A DNA stretch of 64,000 nucleotides, taken from assembly GCA_031119205.1 (NCBI GenBank), contig JAVHYF010000016.1, positions 34,282 through 98,281 on the forward strand. The letters are read 5' to 3'. Under the pieces are notes generated by a model. That model did no database searches. It had not been told where the DNA came from and saw nothing but the letters and a program-made list of their open reading frames with translations. Positions 34,872 to 44,932 of this stretch are shown here, piece after piece. Source of the DNA: Moraxellaceae bacterium. GTDB lineage: Bacteria > Pseudomonadota > Gammaproteobacteria > Burkholderiales > Rhodocyclaceae. Numbering within the stretch: the first letter of the stretch is position 1; each line of letters starts with the position of its first letter. Both the position numbers and the translations under genes were made by a program.

Positions 34872-35198
34872 ATGACGCCCATGCTGCCGATGCTACGACT
34901 GGCCCCCCGCCTTGCCGCCGTTTTTGCCCGTTTTCTTGCCCGCCCCCTGCTGGCCGCCTGCCTGTGCCTGGCGGCGCCGCTGGCGCTGGCCGATGACCTG
35001 CCGGCACCGTTCAAGGAGCTGCTGCAGGCCAGCTTGCAGGAGAAGAAGTCCATCGTCCTCTACCTCGAGGGCCAGACCACCCTGGCTGGCGTGGTCACCC
35101 GCATCATCGGTGACGACGTGGTGGAGCTGCGCAACCGCGAGTCCGCGCGCATCGTCGTGCGTACCGGGCGGGTGATGGCGGTGGCGGCGGCCAACTGA
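34872..35198 (+). CDS. Small exported protein with Sm-like C-terminal motif
   Basis: 108-residue protein. A hydrophobic signal-like N-terminus ends at LALADD, followed by a 70-residue mature part. That part, FKELLQASLQEKKSIVLYLE, then TTLAGVVTRIIGDDVVELRN, with a final VRTGRVMAVAA, has the beta pattern of Sm/LSm-type folds (a GxVxxIxxDxVEL core). Periplasmic Sm-like proteins are not well known, so this is a fold guess. Divergent from hemW; a terminator hairpin follows. Confidence 0.65.
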   Translation: MTPMLPMLRLAPRLAAVFARFLARPLLAACLCLAAPLALADDLPAPFKELLQASLQEKKSIVLYLEGQTTLAGVVTRIIGDDVVELRNRESARIVVRTGRVMAVAAAN

Positions 35199-35212
35199 GG
35201 CCTGCCAGCGGT

Positions 35213-35240
35213 GGCCGTGTTTCAAGCCTGAAACACGGCC
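35213..35240 (+). terminator. Hairpin terminator after the Sm-like gene
   Basis: GGCCGTGTTTCA (35213-35224) pairs perfectly with TGAAACACGGCC (35229-35240) around the loop AGCC. Stem of 12 bp, 15 bp after the stop, no T run. Confidence 0.7.
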
Positions 35241-35330
35241 CGCAACACAACAAACCAAACAGTCCAGCCATGAAGCAAGGCTGATACGGCCGGCGCGCAG
35301 ACTGGCTCCCGTCATCAAAGGGAGTCCGCC

Positions 35331-35525
35331 ATGTCCAGCTTGCTGTCCAGTCTCATCCCGCGTCGCCACGCCCCCCAACCGGCCCCCAGCGCGGCCGACG
35401 ACCTCGCCTTCCGTGCCCTCATGGCCAGCGGTGTCAGCGGGGTGGACGACGTGTCCTTCGCCAGCTTCGCCCGCGAACTGCAGCGCCTGCGTCAGGCCAG
35501 CGCTGCCGCGGTGCAGCCACGCTGA
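35331..35525 (+). CDS. Small hypothetical protein
   Basis: 64-residue protein not recognised. Proline- and alanine-rich N-terminus (about 8-24), then an acidic to basic helix-like stretch (DDVSFASFARELQRLRQASA). AAGGGAG precedes the ATG. The stop is separated by one base from the ankyrin gene, so it is probably co-translated with it. Its small size leaves some doubt. Confidence 0.5.
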   Translation: MSSLLSSLIPRRHAPQPAPSAADDLAFRALMASGVSGVDDVSFASFARELQRLRQASAAAVQPR

Positions 35526-35526
35526 C

Positions 35527-36378
35527 ATGAAGCGCTGGCCCAGCCCCTGGACCCGCCGCCTGCTGGTGGCCTTGCTCGCTGCCCAGGTGTCGGTGCAGGC
35601 ATGGTCCGCCGATGCCGGCATGGAGGCCTTCAAGGAGGTGCTGGCGCGCGACGACCTGGCCGGGCTGAAGCAACTGGTCACGGCGCATCGCGCACGGGGC
35701 GAGGCGCTGCCACGCGATCCGCTGGGCGGCGCCAGCGTGCTGCACAAAGCCATCCATCTCGGCGCCGACGAGCCCTTGCTGGCCTGGCTGCTGGATGCGG
35801 GGGCCGACGTGCATGCGCGCACCAGCGACGACGCCGAGACACCGCTGCATTTCGCGGCCCGCTTCGGTTGCGACTACTGCGTTCGACGCCTGCTCGCCCA
35901 CGGTGCGCGGCTGGATGTGCGTGACGCCGAAGGCCAGTTGCCTATCCATGTGGCGGGCTACGGCGTGGTGGACGCCTTGCTGGATGACGGTGCCGATCCG
36001 CTCGCCACCGACCCGCGCGGCAACGTGGCCCTGCACCGCGTATTTCATCCGCGTCTGCTGGTGGCGGGTGTGAACGTGCGCAACCAGGGCGGGCTGACGC
36101 CCCTGCACTTCGCCGCGCTGTCCGACAGCGTGCGCGGCATCGACTGGCTGCTCGCGCAGGGCGCTGACCCCGAACTGGAAACCACCGCTGTCTATCGCTA
36201 CCGCGCGCCCATCATGTCGCGGGCGTTCGGCCCTGGCGATCCCATCCCGGCCGGCTCGCGCCCGCTCGATCTCGCGCGCTGGAAGGCCGACTCCACGCGC
36301 TGGAACCTGCAGACCCACAAGCAGAGCGTGGCGAAGCTGGAAGCCGTGACGCGCAAGCGTTTCCTTGGCCTGTGGTGA
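35527..36378 (+). CDS. Exported ankyrin-repeat protein
   Basis: 283-residue protein with a signal peptide (ending at VQAWSAD) and four to five ankyrin repeats between about residues 60 and 240 (ASVLHKAIHLGADEPLLAWL, TPLHFAARFGCDYCVRRLLA, LTPLHFAALSDSVRGIDWLL). Ankyrin proteins bind other proteins; periplasmic ones can protect against oxidants (catalase-associated AnkB). No catalase is nearby. Start one base after the previous stop, 6 bp before the next gene. Confidence 0.85.
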   Translation: MKRWPSPWTRRLLVALLAAQVSVQAWSADAGMEAFKEVLARDDLAGLKQLVTAHRARGEALPRDPLGGASVLHKAIHLGADEPLLAWLLDAGADVHARTSDDAETPLHFAARFGCDYCVRRLLAHGARLDVRDAEGQLPIHVAGYGVVDALLDDGADPLATDPRGNVALHRVFHPRLLVAGVNVRNQGGLTPLHFAALSDSVRGIDWLLAQGADPELETTAVYRYRAPIMSRAFGPGDPIPAGSRPLDLARWKADSTRWNLQTHKQSVAKLEAVTRKRFLGLW

Positions 36379-36384
36379 TCGGCC

Positions 36385-36777
36385 ATGTTGCGTCTCCTCA
36401 GCCTCGTGGCCTTCATCGCTCTCACGCAAACCGGTGCGCAGGCTGCCGGGGCACAAGACCGTGACGACGGTGACTTCAATGCCTTCATGACGCAGTTCCG
36501 TCGCGCAGCCGAGCAGGGTGACGTGCCCGCTCTGGCAGCAATGACCCGCACGCCCTTCCTGTACGAGAACCGCCAGCTCGACAGCGCTGCCTTTGCACGT
36601 GTTGCCGTGCCGCAGCTGTTCACCGCAAAGGTCCGCCGCTGCATGAACAGCGCCTCTGTGCATGCCGAAGGCATGCAGCGCGTGGTGTTCTGCCCGCCCT
36701 ATGCCTTCTACTTCGGCCGCAGCGGCAACGCCTATCGCCTGCTGGAGTTCGCCGCCGATGGCGAGTCCATGCCCTGA
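36385..36777 (+). CDS. Exported NTF2-like small protein
   Basis: 130-residue protein with a signal peptide (ending near AQAAGA). The mature part, DFNAFMTQFRRAAEQGDVPA then LAAMTRTPF, is the opening of an NTF2/SnoaL-like fold, with two cysteines (RRCMN, VFCPP) that may pair. It starts 6 bp after the ankyrin gene. Role unknown. Confidence 0.7.
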   Translation: MLRLLSLVAFIALTQTGAQAAGAQDRDDGDFNAFMTQFRRAAEQGDVPALAAMTRTPFLYENRQLDSAAFARVAVPQLFTAKVRRCMNSASVHAEGMQRVVFCPPYAFYFGRSGNAYRLLEFAADGESMP

Positions 36778-36892
36778 GCACTTGTCCACGCTCGCCCACG
36801 CTTGTCGACGACGCCTTTTCACCAACGCTTTCTCATCGACGTTCTTCCGATTTTTCCCTCTCTACCCCGAGACCCCTGCAAGGAGCATCACC

Positions 36893-37672
36893 ATGAAACC
36901 CTGGATGAAAATCAGCCTCATCGTCACCGGAATTGCCAGCCTGGCAGCCGGTGCCGGCCTCTATTTCACGGCCGGTCTTGCCACCACCGCCGACGAATTC
37001 TTCGCGGCCGCGCGTCGACAGGACATGCCGCAGGCGCGTGCGCTGCTCGCGCATGAACTGCGCAGCAAGCTCGATGACGACAGTCTGCGTGCGTTGCTGC
37101 GTGCGCAGGACATGGCCGACGTGGCCGACACCGGTTGGTCCAGCCGCGCCGTGGAAGGCAGTCGCGGTGAGCTGGTCGGCACGCTGGAGTCCGCGCGCGG
37201 CCACAGCATTCCGGTGCGCATCACGCTGGTGAAGGAAGAGTCGCAATGGCGCATCCAGCACATTGGCCGCGATCCCGCCGGCATCGGCGCCACGGCCGCT
37301 GCGCCGCAAGCGCCCCTGCCGGGCGAGCGTGCCAGCGAGGAGATGGTGAAGCTCGCCATCCATGAATTCACCGTATCCACCAGCGAGCGCAGCATGGCAC
37401 GCTTCCACCGCAACATCTCGCGCACCTGGCAGGGCCAGTACAGCGTCGCCCAGCTCGACGAGGCCTATCGTCCCCTGTTCGAGGCCGGCGACCTCACGGT
37501 GCTGAACCACCACCAGCCACAGATCGGTGCTCCCCGCGTCGACGAGCGCGGCGTGCTGGTGCTGGCCGGCCACTACGGCCTGGCGAAGAACCGCGTGGAC
37601 TTCGAGCAGCGCTACGTGATGGAAGACGGCCAGTGGAAGCTGCTGGCCTTTGCGCTGGACATTACGAGCTGA
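36893..37672 (+). CDS. Membrane-anchored protein with two NTF2-like regions
   Basis: 259-residue protein with an N-terminal hydrophobic anchor (about 6-28) and two similar extracytoplasmic segments. The first, TADEFFAAARRQDMPQARAL, continues to WRIQHIGRD; the second, VKLAIHEFTVSTSERSMARF, ends WKLLAFALD. Both follow the NTF2-like pattern of DUF4878-type proteins. AGGAG lies 8 bp before the ATG. It closes a run of four small exported proteins. Function unknown. Confidence 0.75.
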   Translation: MKPWMKISLIVTGIASLAAGAGLYFTAGLATTADEFFAAARRQDMPQARALLAHELRSKLDDDSLRALLRAQDMADVADTGWSSRAVEGSRGELVGTLESARGHSIPVRITLVKEESQWRIQHIGRDPAGIGATAAAPQAPLPGERASEEMVKLAIHEFTVSTSERSMARFHRNISRTWQGQYSVAQLDEAYRPLFEAGDLTVLNHHQPQIGAPRVDERGVLVLAGHYGLAKNRVDFEQRYVMEDGQWKLLAFALDITS

Positions 37673-37737
37673 GCACGACCTGAGCCACCGCGTCAGGCTG
37701 CATGGGCGGCACCCGCGCCAGTGCAGCCTGCCTTGGC

Positions 37738-39372
37738 CTACAGCTTGAAGCGGTGGATCGTGCCGTCCAGCGCCTGTGCAATGTCGCCGAGGCGGCGCGA
37801 CAGCTGATGGGTCTGGTCGGCCGCCGCGCTGTTCTCTGCGCTGGCGGCGGCGATCTGCCCCACGTGCGCGACGATCTCCTGGCTGGCCAGGCGTTGCTCC
37901 TGGATGGCCAGCGCGATTTCCGCGGTGTCGCGCGCGCTGTCGCGCGACAGGCGCTCGATCTCCTGCAACTGGGCCGCCACCTTCTCGGTGTTGTTCATGC
38001 CCTCTTCCATCAGCAGGTTGGCCGCGTGCATGTCGGCGGCCGCAGTGCCGGTGTCGCGTTGCACGATGTCGATCTTGCTCTGGATGTCGATGGTCGCCTC
38101 GGTGACGCGCTCGGCCAGTTTGCGCACTTCGTCCGCCACCACCGAGAAACCGCGGCCCTGCTCGCCGGCGCGCGCTGCCTCGATGGCCGCGTTCAGCGCC
38201 AGCAGGTTGGTCTGGTCCGCGATCTCCTTGATCACCCGCACGATGCCGCCGATCTCGTCCGAACGCTGATGCAGGGAGTCGATCAGCTCCGCCGAGTGCT
38301 GGATGGATTGCGCCACGTCGCGGATCTGGGCGGCGGTATCCAGCGCGGACTGCATGTTGCGGCTGGCAGTGCCGGCGGCATGGCCGGCTACTTCCTCCAC
38401 GCTGTGCGCGCGGTCCGCCATCTCCGCAATGCAGTTCGTCAGCTCGTCGATGGCCGCCGCGGTGGCGTGTGCCGCACCGGTCTGCTGCCCGGAAGCCTCG
38501 CTGACGCGCTCCGCTGCCTGGTGCAATGAACGCGACGCGTCGACCAGCTGTTGCGAGTTGCCCGCGGCTTCGCCGATCACGTCGCACATTCCGGTCAGCA
38601 GCCGGTTCATGGCCTGCGAAGTCTGGCCGATCTCGTCGCCCGCCGTCAGCACCGGCATGCGCGTGCCGATGTGGCCACTCTGCTCGATCTGCTGGATGGT
38701 GGAGCGCATGCGGTCCAGGGGCACGCGCACGCCGCGGATGACGATCCATCCACCGACGCCGCCCAGCACGGCCGCCAGCCCCACCAGCACCGCGCACAAC
38801 GCCGTCAGCCGTATGCGGATGCCGGCCAGCTCGGCTTCGATACCCGCCACGCGCGCCTCTGCCTTGCGAGCGATTTCATCCAGCGCGCCATGCATCTGCT
38901 GCGCGTTCTGCTTGAAGGGCTCGAAAGCCTGGTTCACTTCGCGTGAAGACGGATATACCGCGCCCATCATGTCGGCCACCGCGTCGCCCAGCCCTTCGCC
39001 GTAGCTGCGCAGGGCCTTGTCGGCGCTTTCCATGGCGGCGCGATCTTCGGCGGAGACCATCTCGCGCAGGCCGGCCAGCGTGGCGGTCACCGCGTCGAAG
39101 GACGCCTGCCAGCGTGTCTGGTTGTCCATCACGTCCTGCTCGTTGCCCAGCGACAGGAAAACGTCTTTCTCGTCGCGGTGCATCTGGCTCATGCGCAGCT
39201 GCCCCTGGCGGACGCTCTGGTACAGCGCGAGGTCGCTGGCCAGCAGGTCGCGTACCTCCGTGTACTGGCGATGCATGCCGAAGATGCCGACGCCACCGAC
39301 GGCAACCATGGCAAGGATGAGGATGACGAAACCAGCGCCGACGCGCTGGGCAATATTCAGCCGGGACAACAT
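37738..39372 (-). CDS. Methyl-accepting chemotaxis protein
   Basis: 544-residue chemoreceptor. The first transmembrane segment is near residue 10-32 and a four-helix-bundle ligand domain spans about 33-185. A second segment (about 190-212), HAMP and a long signalling coiled coil follow. The hairpin tip [20 protein letters not shown] is canonical and contacts CheA/CheW. No CheR-tethering pentapeptide at the C-terminus. ATG at 39372 gives the usual short cytoplasmic N-terminus. A FliA-type promoter candidate lies upstream. Confidence 0.93.
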   Translation of the reverse strand: MLSRLNIAQRVGAGFVILILAMVAVGGVGIFGMHRQYTEVRDLLASDLALYQSVRQGQLRMSQMHRDEKDVFLSLGNEQDVMDNQTRWQASFDAVTATLAGLREMVSAEDRAAMESADKALRSYGEGLGDAVADMMGAVYPSSREVNQAFEPFKQNAQQMHGALDEIARKAEARVAGIEAELAGIRIRLTALCAVLVGLAAVLGGVGGWIVIRGVRVPLDRMRSTIQQIEQSGHIGTRMPVLTAGDEIGQTSQAMNRLLTGMCDVIGEAAGNSQQLVDASRSLHQAAERVSEASGQQTGAAHATAAAIDELTNCIAEMADRAHSVEEVAGHAAGTASRNMQSALDTAAQIRDVAQSIQHSAELIDSLHQRSDEIGGIVRVIKEIADQTNLLALNAAIEAARAGEQGRGFSVVADEVRKLAERVTEATIDIQSKIDIVQRDTGTAAADMHAANLLMEEGMNNTEKVAAQLQEIERLSRDSARDTAEIALAIQEQRLASQEIVAHVGQIAAASAENSAAADQTHQLSRRLGDIAQALDGTIHRFKL

Positions 39373-39432
39373 GTCGCGGAACTCCTGCAGGGTGAAGGGC
39401 AAGGGCCCGCGCCATTGCGGGTGACTCCTTCC

Positions 39433-39459
39433 GCATCGGCGGCCCGGGTCGGGTCTTGA
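39433..39459 (-). promoter_or_regulatory. Candidate sigma-28 (FliA) promoter of the chemoreceptor gene
   Basis: On the minus strand TCAAGACC (39459-39452), 11 bases, then GCCGATGC (39440-39433). The consensus is TAAAGTTT-N11-GCCGATAA. The -10 core GCCGAT and spacing are exact and the -35 is partial. It lies about 60 bp upstream of the chemoreceptor start. Confidence 0.5.
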
Positions 39460-39616
39460 GGGTTTACCCCTGCATATTTGATCCAGCGCATATCTGCCCT
39501 GCGGGTCCGGCGCCGAGTCACCGTGGCGTCATTCACGGGGCGTCGCCCCGCCATCTTGAAATGGCAACCGCGCGGACCCAGCTAGCAGACGTTCCCTTCA
39601 CGAGCAGGAGCCGGCT

Positions 39617-40447
39617 GTGCCCATCGTCGTGGTGTCCTGTCTCGCCCTGCTGTGGGTCATCTGGCTCGCCAGCGAACCGCTGCGCGTCGCCCAGCGCCGC
39701 CGCCGCATCGGCCGCCGGCCCTTCCCGGAAACCTGGCGGCAGACCCTGCGCCAGCGTGTGCCCTGGTTCCGCCAGCTCCCCGTCGAGCTGCAGCTACGCC
39801 TCAAGCGCCACATCCAGATCTTCATCGCCGAGAAGGATTTCATCGGCTGCGCTGGCCAGGAGATCGACGACGACGTGCGCGTCACCATTGCCGCCCACGC
39901 CTGCCTGCTGACGCTGAACCGGCCCGCGCCCTTCTACCCGCAGCTACGGCAGATCCTCGTCTACCCCGGCAGCTTCCGCGTGCAACGCAAACGCACCGAA
40001 GCCAACGGCCTGGTGCACGAAGGCGAGGAAGTCATGTCCGGCGAGTCATGGACCCACGGCCAGGTCATCCTGTCCTGGCACGACACACAGGCCGGCGCCG
40101 CCGTCATCGATGACGGCCACAACGTTGCGTTGCACGAATTCGCCCATCAACTGGATCAGGAGAAAGGCCACGCCAACGGGGCACCGTTGCTGGGTCGACG
40201 GGGCAACTACGCGCAGTGGTCAGCGGTCCTCAGCCGCGAATTCGCGCGGCTGCGGGAGCAGGTTCTCGCGACCATGCACGATGGTGAAGAGCCGCTGATC
40301 GATCCTTACGGCGCGACCGATCCGGCAGAGTTCTTCGCGGTGGCGACCGAAGCCTTCTTCGAGCGCCCGGCGCGCTTGTCCGGGCAGGCGCCGGAGTTGT
40401 ACCGGGTGCTGAGCGGGTATTACAGGCTGGATCCGTTGGGGTGGTAA
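39617..40447 (+). CDS. mtfA: MtfA-like zinc metallopeptidase (M90)
   Basis: 276-residue protein with an N-terminal hydrophobic segment and the zinc motif HEFAHQLD (about residue 174). In E. coli MtfA binds and inactivates the glucose repressor Mlc and has aminopeptidase activity. Family features ILVYPGSFRV, GQVILSWHD and the C-terminal DPAEFFAVATEAFFERP are present. GTG start at 39617 preceded by AGGAG. The N-terminal membrane segment is extra compared with E. coli MtfA. Confidence 0.88.
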   Translation: MPIVVVSCLALLWVIWLASEPLRVAQRRRRIGRRPFPETWRQTLRQRVPWFRQLPVELQLRLKRHIQIFIAEKDFIGCAGQEIDDDVRVTIAAHACLLTLNRPAPFYPQLRQILVYPGSFRVQRKRTEANGLVHEGEEVMSGESWTHGQVILSWHDTQAGAAVIDDGHNVALHEFAHQLDQEKGHANGAPLLGRRGNYAQWSAVLSREFARLREQVLATMHDGEEPLIDPYGATDPAEFFAVATEAFFERPARLSGQAPELYRVLSGYYRLDPLGW

Positions 40448-40578
40448 GAGGTCTGCGATAGCGGTTCGTGATGGGCACGGTTGATCGCATGAGCATCATT
40501 GTCGCTATCATCCGGCGCACGACTGAACCGAACACTCTCAGCGGGCCACGCCGCTAGCCAAGCCCTTACACCCGCCCT

Positions 40579-41424
40579 ATGCCAAGCGCAACTATCAAGA
40601 TCTATCTCCCACACGGCGACCCCAAGAGATTGAGAACTGCCGAGATATCCAACTGGTCGGGGAAGGCCGTTGCAGGTCCGCGTACCGAGCTTGATCAACT
40701 CCTCGGCAGGGACGAAGCATCAAAGGTCGGCGTTTATCTTCTAACTGGTATCGACCCGTTGTCAGGCGGGTCGGCCGTCTATGTTGGTGAAGCGGAATCG
40801 ATTCAAGCGCGTCTGAAGCAGCACCTGGAGAAGGACTTCTGGAACCAGGTCGTCTACTTCACAAGCAAGGATGAAAACCTGACCAAGGCGCATATCCGTT
40901 ACCTTGAAGGTCGCCTAATAGAGCTGGCAAAACTGGCTGGACGAGCGAACCTCACGAACTCCCAGGCAACGACCTCGAAGCTTCCCGAGTCCGACCGGGC
41001 CGACATGGAGATCTTTCTGGAGAAGATCGAGCAGTTGCTACCGGCTTTGGGCGTTGAGGTGCTGGTTCCCATCGCGGCCTCCCCGGAATCCAAAGATGAA
41101 GCGCGAACGCTCTTCTGCGAGATCAATGGTTTGAAAGCCACTGGCCATCTGACTCCGAATGGCATCGTGGTCTTGGCTGACTCTCAGGCAGCTCTGAATC
41201 TCAGACCATCCGCCAGTGACTACCCTTGGGTGGTCAACGCGCGAGAGCAGCTAGTGAAGGATGGCGTGCTCGTCGTAGATACCGGGTGCCTGCGCTTCAC
41301 GAGAGACCAAGAGTTTTCGAGCCCCAGCGCTGCGGCAGCTGTCGTGCACGGCGGAACCGCGAATGGCAGAACCGCTTGGAAAGACTCAGAAGGAAGGACG
41401 CTAAAACTACTGGAGTCCCTCTGA
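40579..41424 (+). CDS. GIY-YIG nuclease-domain protein with DUF4357
   Basis: 281-residue protein. A GIY-YIG domain (about 45-135) has VGVYLLTG, AVYVGEAESIQARLKQH and a downstream Glu in YLEGRLIELA. A C-terminal DUF4357 (about 200-280: FSSPSAAAAVVHGG, then NGRTAWKD) follows. This architecture is common in genomic islands and may act in DNA repair or defence. Base and codon use are clearly AT-richer than the neighbours, and palindromic repeats lie just downstream, so recent transfer is likely. Confidence 0.88.
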   Translation: MPSATIKIYLPHGDPKRLRTAEISNWSGKAVAGPRTELDQLLGRDEASKVGVYLLTGIDPLSGGSAVYVGEAESIQARLKQHLEKDFWNQVVYFTSKDENLTKAHIRYLEGRLIELAKLAGRANLTNSQATTSKLPESDRADMEIFLEKIEQLLPALGVEVLVPIAASPESKDEARTLFCEINGLKATGHLTPNGIVVLADSQAALNLRPSASDYPWVVNAREQLVKDGVLVVDTGCLRFTRDQEFSSPSAAAAVVHGGTANGRTAWKDSEGRTLKLLESL

Positions 41425-41496
41425 CTTTGGACGGGGATAAGGTGGAAGCGAAGCGACAATTCACCGTATTGGTCTGGATATGGCCTCCGCGAGAAC

Positions 41497-41520
41497 GGTG
41501 GGTTGCTTCGCGAACCCACC
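41497..41520. repeat. Short inverted repeat
   Basis: GGTGGGTT (41497-41504) and AACCCACC (41513-41520) form a perfect 8-bp stem with an 8-nt loop. It resembles the larger element at 41731 and other GGGTTxGCTTCGCxAACCC-type repeats. Confidence 0.7.
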
Positions 41521-41540
41521 CTACTAAATCAAGGCCCTGC

Positions 41541-41726
41541 TACGAGTCCAGCGCGCTCTTCGGTTTCGTGCTGGCCGCCATCGGCTTTTACTTGCTGTTC
41601 AACGATCCGACGAGCCCGGTGCATGTGTTCGTCGCCATCCTGTTCCTCGCGCTGGGCGTCAACATGATTCATGCGTCATGGCTCGGAAGGGCGTCCTGGG
41701 TAGCGAGGATCGTGCCCTTGCCCTGA
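41541..41726 (+). pseudogene. Possible remnant of a two-helix membrane protein
   Basis: The frame ending at 41726 encodes two plausible transmembrane helices (LFGFVLAAIGFYLLF and VHVFVAILFLALGVN) plus a basic tail. No start codon with a ribosome-binding site is visible in front of them: the frame continues back into the repeat and the GIY-YIG gene. I read it as a gene that lost its 5' end when the island or repeat was inserted, but it could be a gene with an unusual start. Confidence 0.35.
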
Positions 41727-41730
41727 GGGG

Positions 41731-41820
41731 TGTTGGGCTTCGCTTCGCTCAACCCAACCTACCACTCTGCGTGGCGCCACACTTCGGCGTAGGTTGGGTT
41801 GAGCGAAGCGAAGCCCAACA
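41731..41820. repeat. Long perfect inverted repeat (dispersed palindromic element)
   Basis: 32-bp arms (41731-41762 and 41789-41820), perfectly complementary, around a 26-bp centre. The arm contains TTGGGCTTCGCTTCGCTCAA, a type of palindrome scattered in many proteobacterial genomes. It may also terminate transcription between the convergent genes. The remaining 41821-41909 holds nothing recognisable. Confidence 0.85.
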
Positions 41821-41909
41821 ATCAGACGTGGAATGTGGGATAGCCGCGCAACTCCGGGGCCACGGCCGTCCGGCTGATTCGGGCCAGCGGTCTGAAGACG
41901 ATGCCCGCC

Positions 41910-43559
41910 TCAGGCCATCCCCACACTCAACGCCAGCATCCCCTTCGCAATCTCCCGCTCGCCCATGATCGTCTCCGTCGCACCGCACTTCATGAGGTGC
42001 GTGGTTTCGTCGTCGGAGTGCGAGCGGGCGATGATCTGCAGGGCGGGGCTGGCCTCGCGGGCCTGCATGACGACCTGGCCGGCCTCGAAGCTCTGCGGGA
42101 TGGCGACGAACAGCCATTTGGCGTCCTTGACGTTGGCGGCCTGCAGCGCGCGCGGATTGGCGGCGTTGGCGAACACCACGAAGCCGCCGTCGGCACGCGC
42201 GGCGTCAGCGGCGCGGTCACGGTCCTCGATGACCACGAAGGGCTGGCCCAGGGCCTTGAAGCGCTCGCCGATCATGCGACCGACGCGGCCGTAGCCGACG
42301 ATGACCGGGTGGCCGGACAGGCTGGTGTCGGCGACCTCGATCTCCTTGGTGCGCGGGTCCATGTCCTTCTCTTCCACGGCGTTGAACTTCTCGCGGCCGG
42401 CGATGCGTTCGCAGATGCTGAAGATGAACGGGTTGGCGAGGATGGAGAAGATGGCGCCGGCGAGGATGAGGTCGCGGCCCTCGTTGCCGAACAGGTCCAG
42501 CGTGACGCCGAGGCCGGCGAGGATGAAGGAGAACTCGCCGATCTGCGCGAGGCTGGCCGAGATGGTCAGCGCGGTGGTGCGCTTGTGGCCCAGCATGCGC
42601 ACCACCAGGTAGGCGGCGATCGACTTGCCTACAATGATGATGCCCAGGGTCGCGGCCACGGCGATGGGCGCCTGCATGACGATGCGCCAGTCGAACAGCA
42701 TGCCCACCGATACGAAGAACAGCACCGCGAAGGCGTCGCGCAGCGGCAGCGATTCCTCCGCCGCGCGGTGGCTCAGGGTGGACTCGGCGAGGATCATGCC
42801 GGCGAAGAAAGCGCCCAGCGCGAAGGACACGCCGAACAGGGTGGCGGCGCAGAAGGCCACGCCCAGCGCGATGGCCAGCACGGACAGGCTGAACAGCTCG
42901 CGCGAGCCGGTGTGTGCCACCCAGTGCAGCAGGGCGGGAATGACCCGGCGGCCGACGACCATCATGAACACACCGAAGGCGACGACCTTCAGCAGGGTGA
43001 TGCCGAGAATGACCGGCACGCTGAAGCCGTCCTCGCCGCCGCTACCGGCAATGGCGGGAATCAGCACCAGGGCCAGCACCATCGCCACGTCCTCGACGAT
43101 CAGCCAGCCCACCGCGATGCGGCCACGCTCGGTGTCCACCAGGCGGCGCTCCTGCAGGGCGCGCAGCAGCACCACCGTGCTGGCGACCGACAGCGACAGG
43201 CCGAACACGAAGCCGCCCACCAGGCTCCAGCCCAGGAAGTGGGCCAGGCCCATACCCATGATGGTGGCGGCGGCGATCTGCACCACCGCGCCGGGCAGGG
43301 CGATCCGGCGCACCGACATCAGGTCCTTGAAGGAGAAGTGCAGGCCGACGCCGAACATCAGCAGGATGACGCCGATCTCCGACAGCTCCATGCCCAGCGA
43401 GGTGTCGGCCACGAAGCCCGGCGTGTAGGGGCCGATGATCACACCGGCGAGCAGGTAGCCCACCAGCGGGGACAGTTTTGCCTTGTGGGCCAGTGCACCG
43501 AAGATGAAGGCGAGGACGAGGCCACCGACGAGGGTGGCGAGCAGCGGGCCGAGGTGCAT
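41910..43559 (-). CDS. ybaL: YbaL/Kef-type cation:proton antiporter (CPA2) with TrkA-N domain
   Basis: 549-residue inner-membrane antiporter. About twelve hydrophobic segments (residues 5-385) form the Na+/H+ exchanger domain, with the CPA2 region GWLIVEDVAMV containing the transport-site acidic pair. A Rossmann-type TrkA-N domain follows (about 415-530, HPVIVGYGRVGRMIGERF) that senses nucleotides. Length and domain order match YbaL rather than KefB/KefC. The start at 43559 (MHLGPLL) gives the usual N-terminus; the frame extends further without similarity. The 252 bp upstream of it hold no gene or clear signal. Confidence 0.9.
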   Translation of the reverse strand: MHLGPLLATLVGGLVLAFIFGALAHKAKLSPLVGYLLAGVIIGPYTPGFVADTSLGMELSEIGVILLMFGVGLHFSFKDLMSVRRIALPGAVVQIAAATIMGMGLAHFLGWSLVGGFVFGLSLSVASTVVLLRALQERRLVDTERGRIAVGWLIVEDVAMVLALVLIPAIAGSGGEDGFSVPVILGITLLKVVAFGVFMMVVGRRVIPALLHWVAHTGSRELFSLSVLAIALGVAFCAATLFGVSFALGAFFAGMILAESTLSHRAAEESLPLRDAFAVLFFVSVGMLFDWRIVMQAPIAVAATLGIIIVGKSIAAYLVVRMLGHKRTTALTISASLAQIGEFSFILAGLGVTLDLFGNEGRDLILAGAIFSILANPFIFSICERIAGREKFNAVEEKDMDPRTKEIEVADTSLSGHPVIVGYGRVGRMIGERFKALGQPFVVIEDRDRAADAARADGGFVVFANAANPRALQAANVKDAKWLFVAIPQSFEAGQVVMQAREASPALQIIARSHSDDETTHLMKCGATETIMGEREIAKGMLALSVGMA

Positions 43560-43811
43560 GGGTGGATTATTCCTGTTGTGTCCCGATGGGGTGGACGCCC
43601 GGGCTCCCCATGCGCAGGGGGCGGACAGACCAAGGATGGAGCGGCCCGGGCGCAGAAGGTTCGCCCGGGAAGCCGACATTTTAGCGGGTGGTCGCGCCCG
43701 TCATGGCCGCGTTGGCGCAAGTTTGTGCCAGACAGATGACGGGTATGCGTGTTTGGGTCCCGTTCCGGCCCGCCCAGGCCCGCTGGGGCAGCGGTGCCTA
43801 CCTGCCCGGCA

Positions 43812-44738
<927 letters not shown>

Positions 44739-44932
44739 GGCGGGACAGGGGAGGCGGGCGAGGGGGCAGGCAACGACGGCAGCGATTTTACTCGCGACCG
44801 GCACGGCGGGTTGCGGCGGGCTGCTGGAACGGCCGGAACGCCCGGCAGCTCCCGTCATGCGGACGCACGGACGCACGGACGAAGGGGCGCGCTGGCACTA
44901 AGATGTCGGCATTGTCGTGCCCCCCGCCAAAC

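Noticed and set aside
41731..41820. Palindrome as an insertion-sequence end
   Set aside because: No transposase gene or target duplication is seen; it looks like a stand-alone dispersed palindrome.
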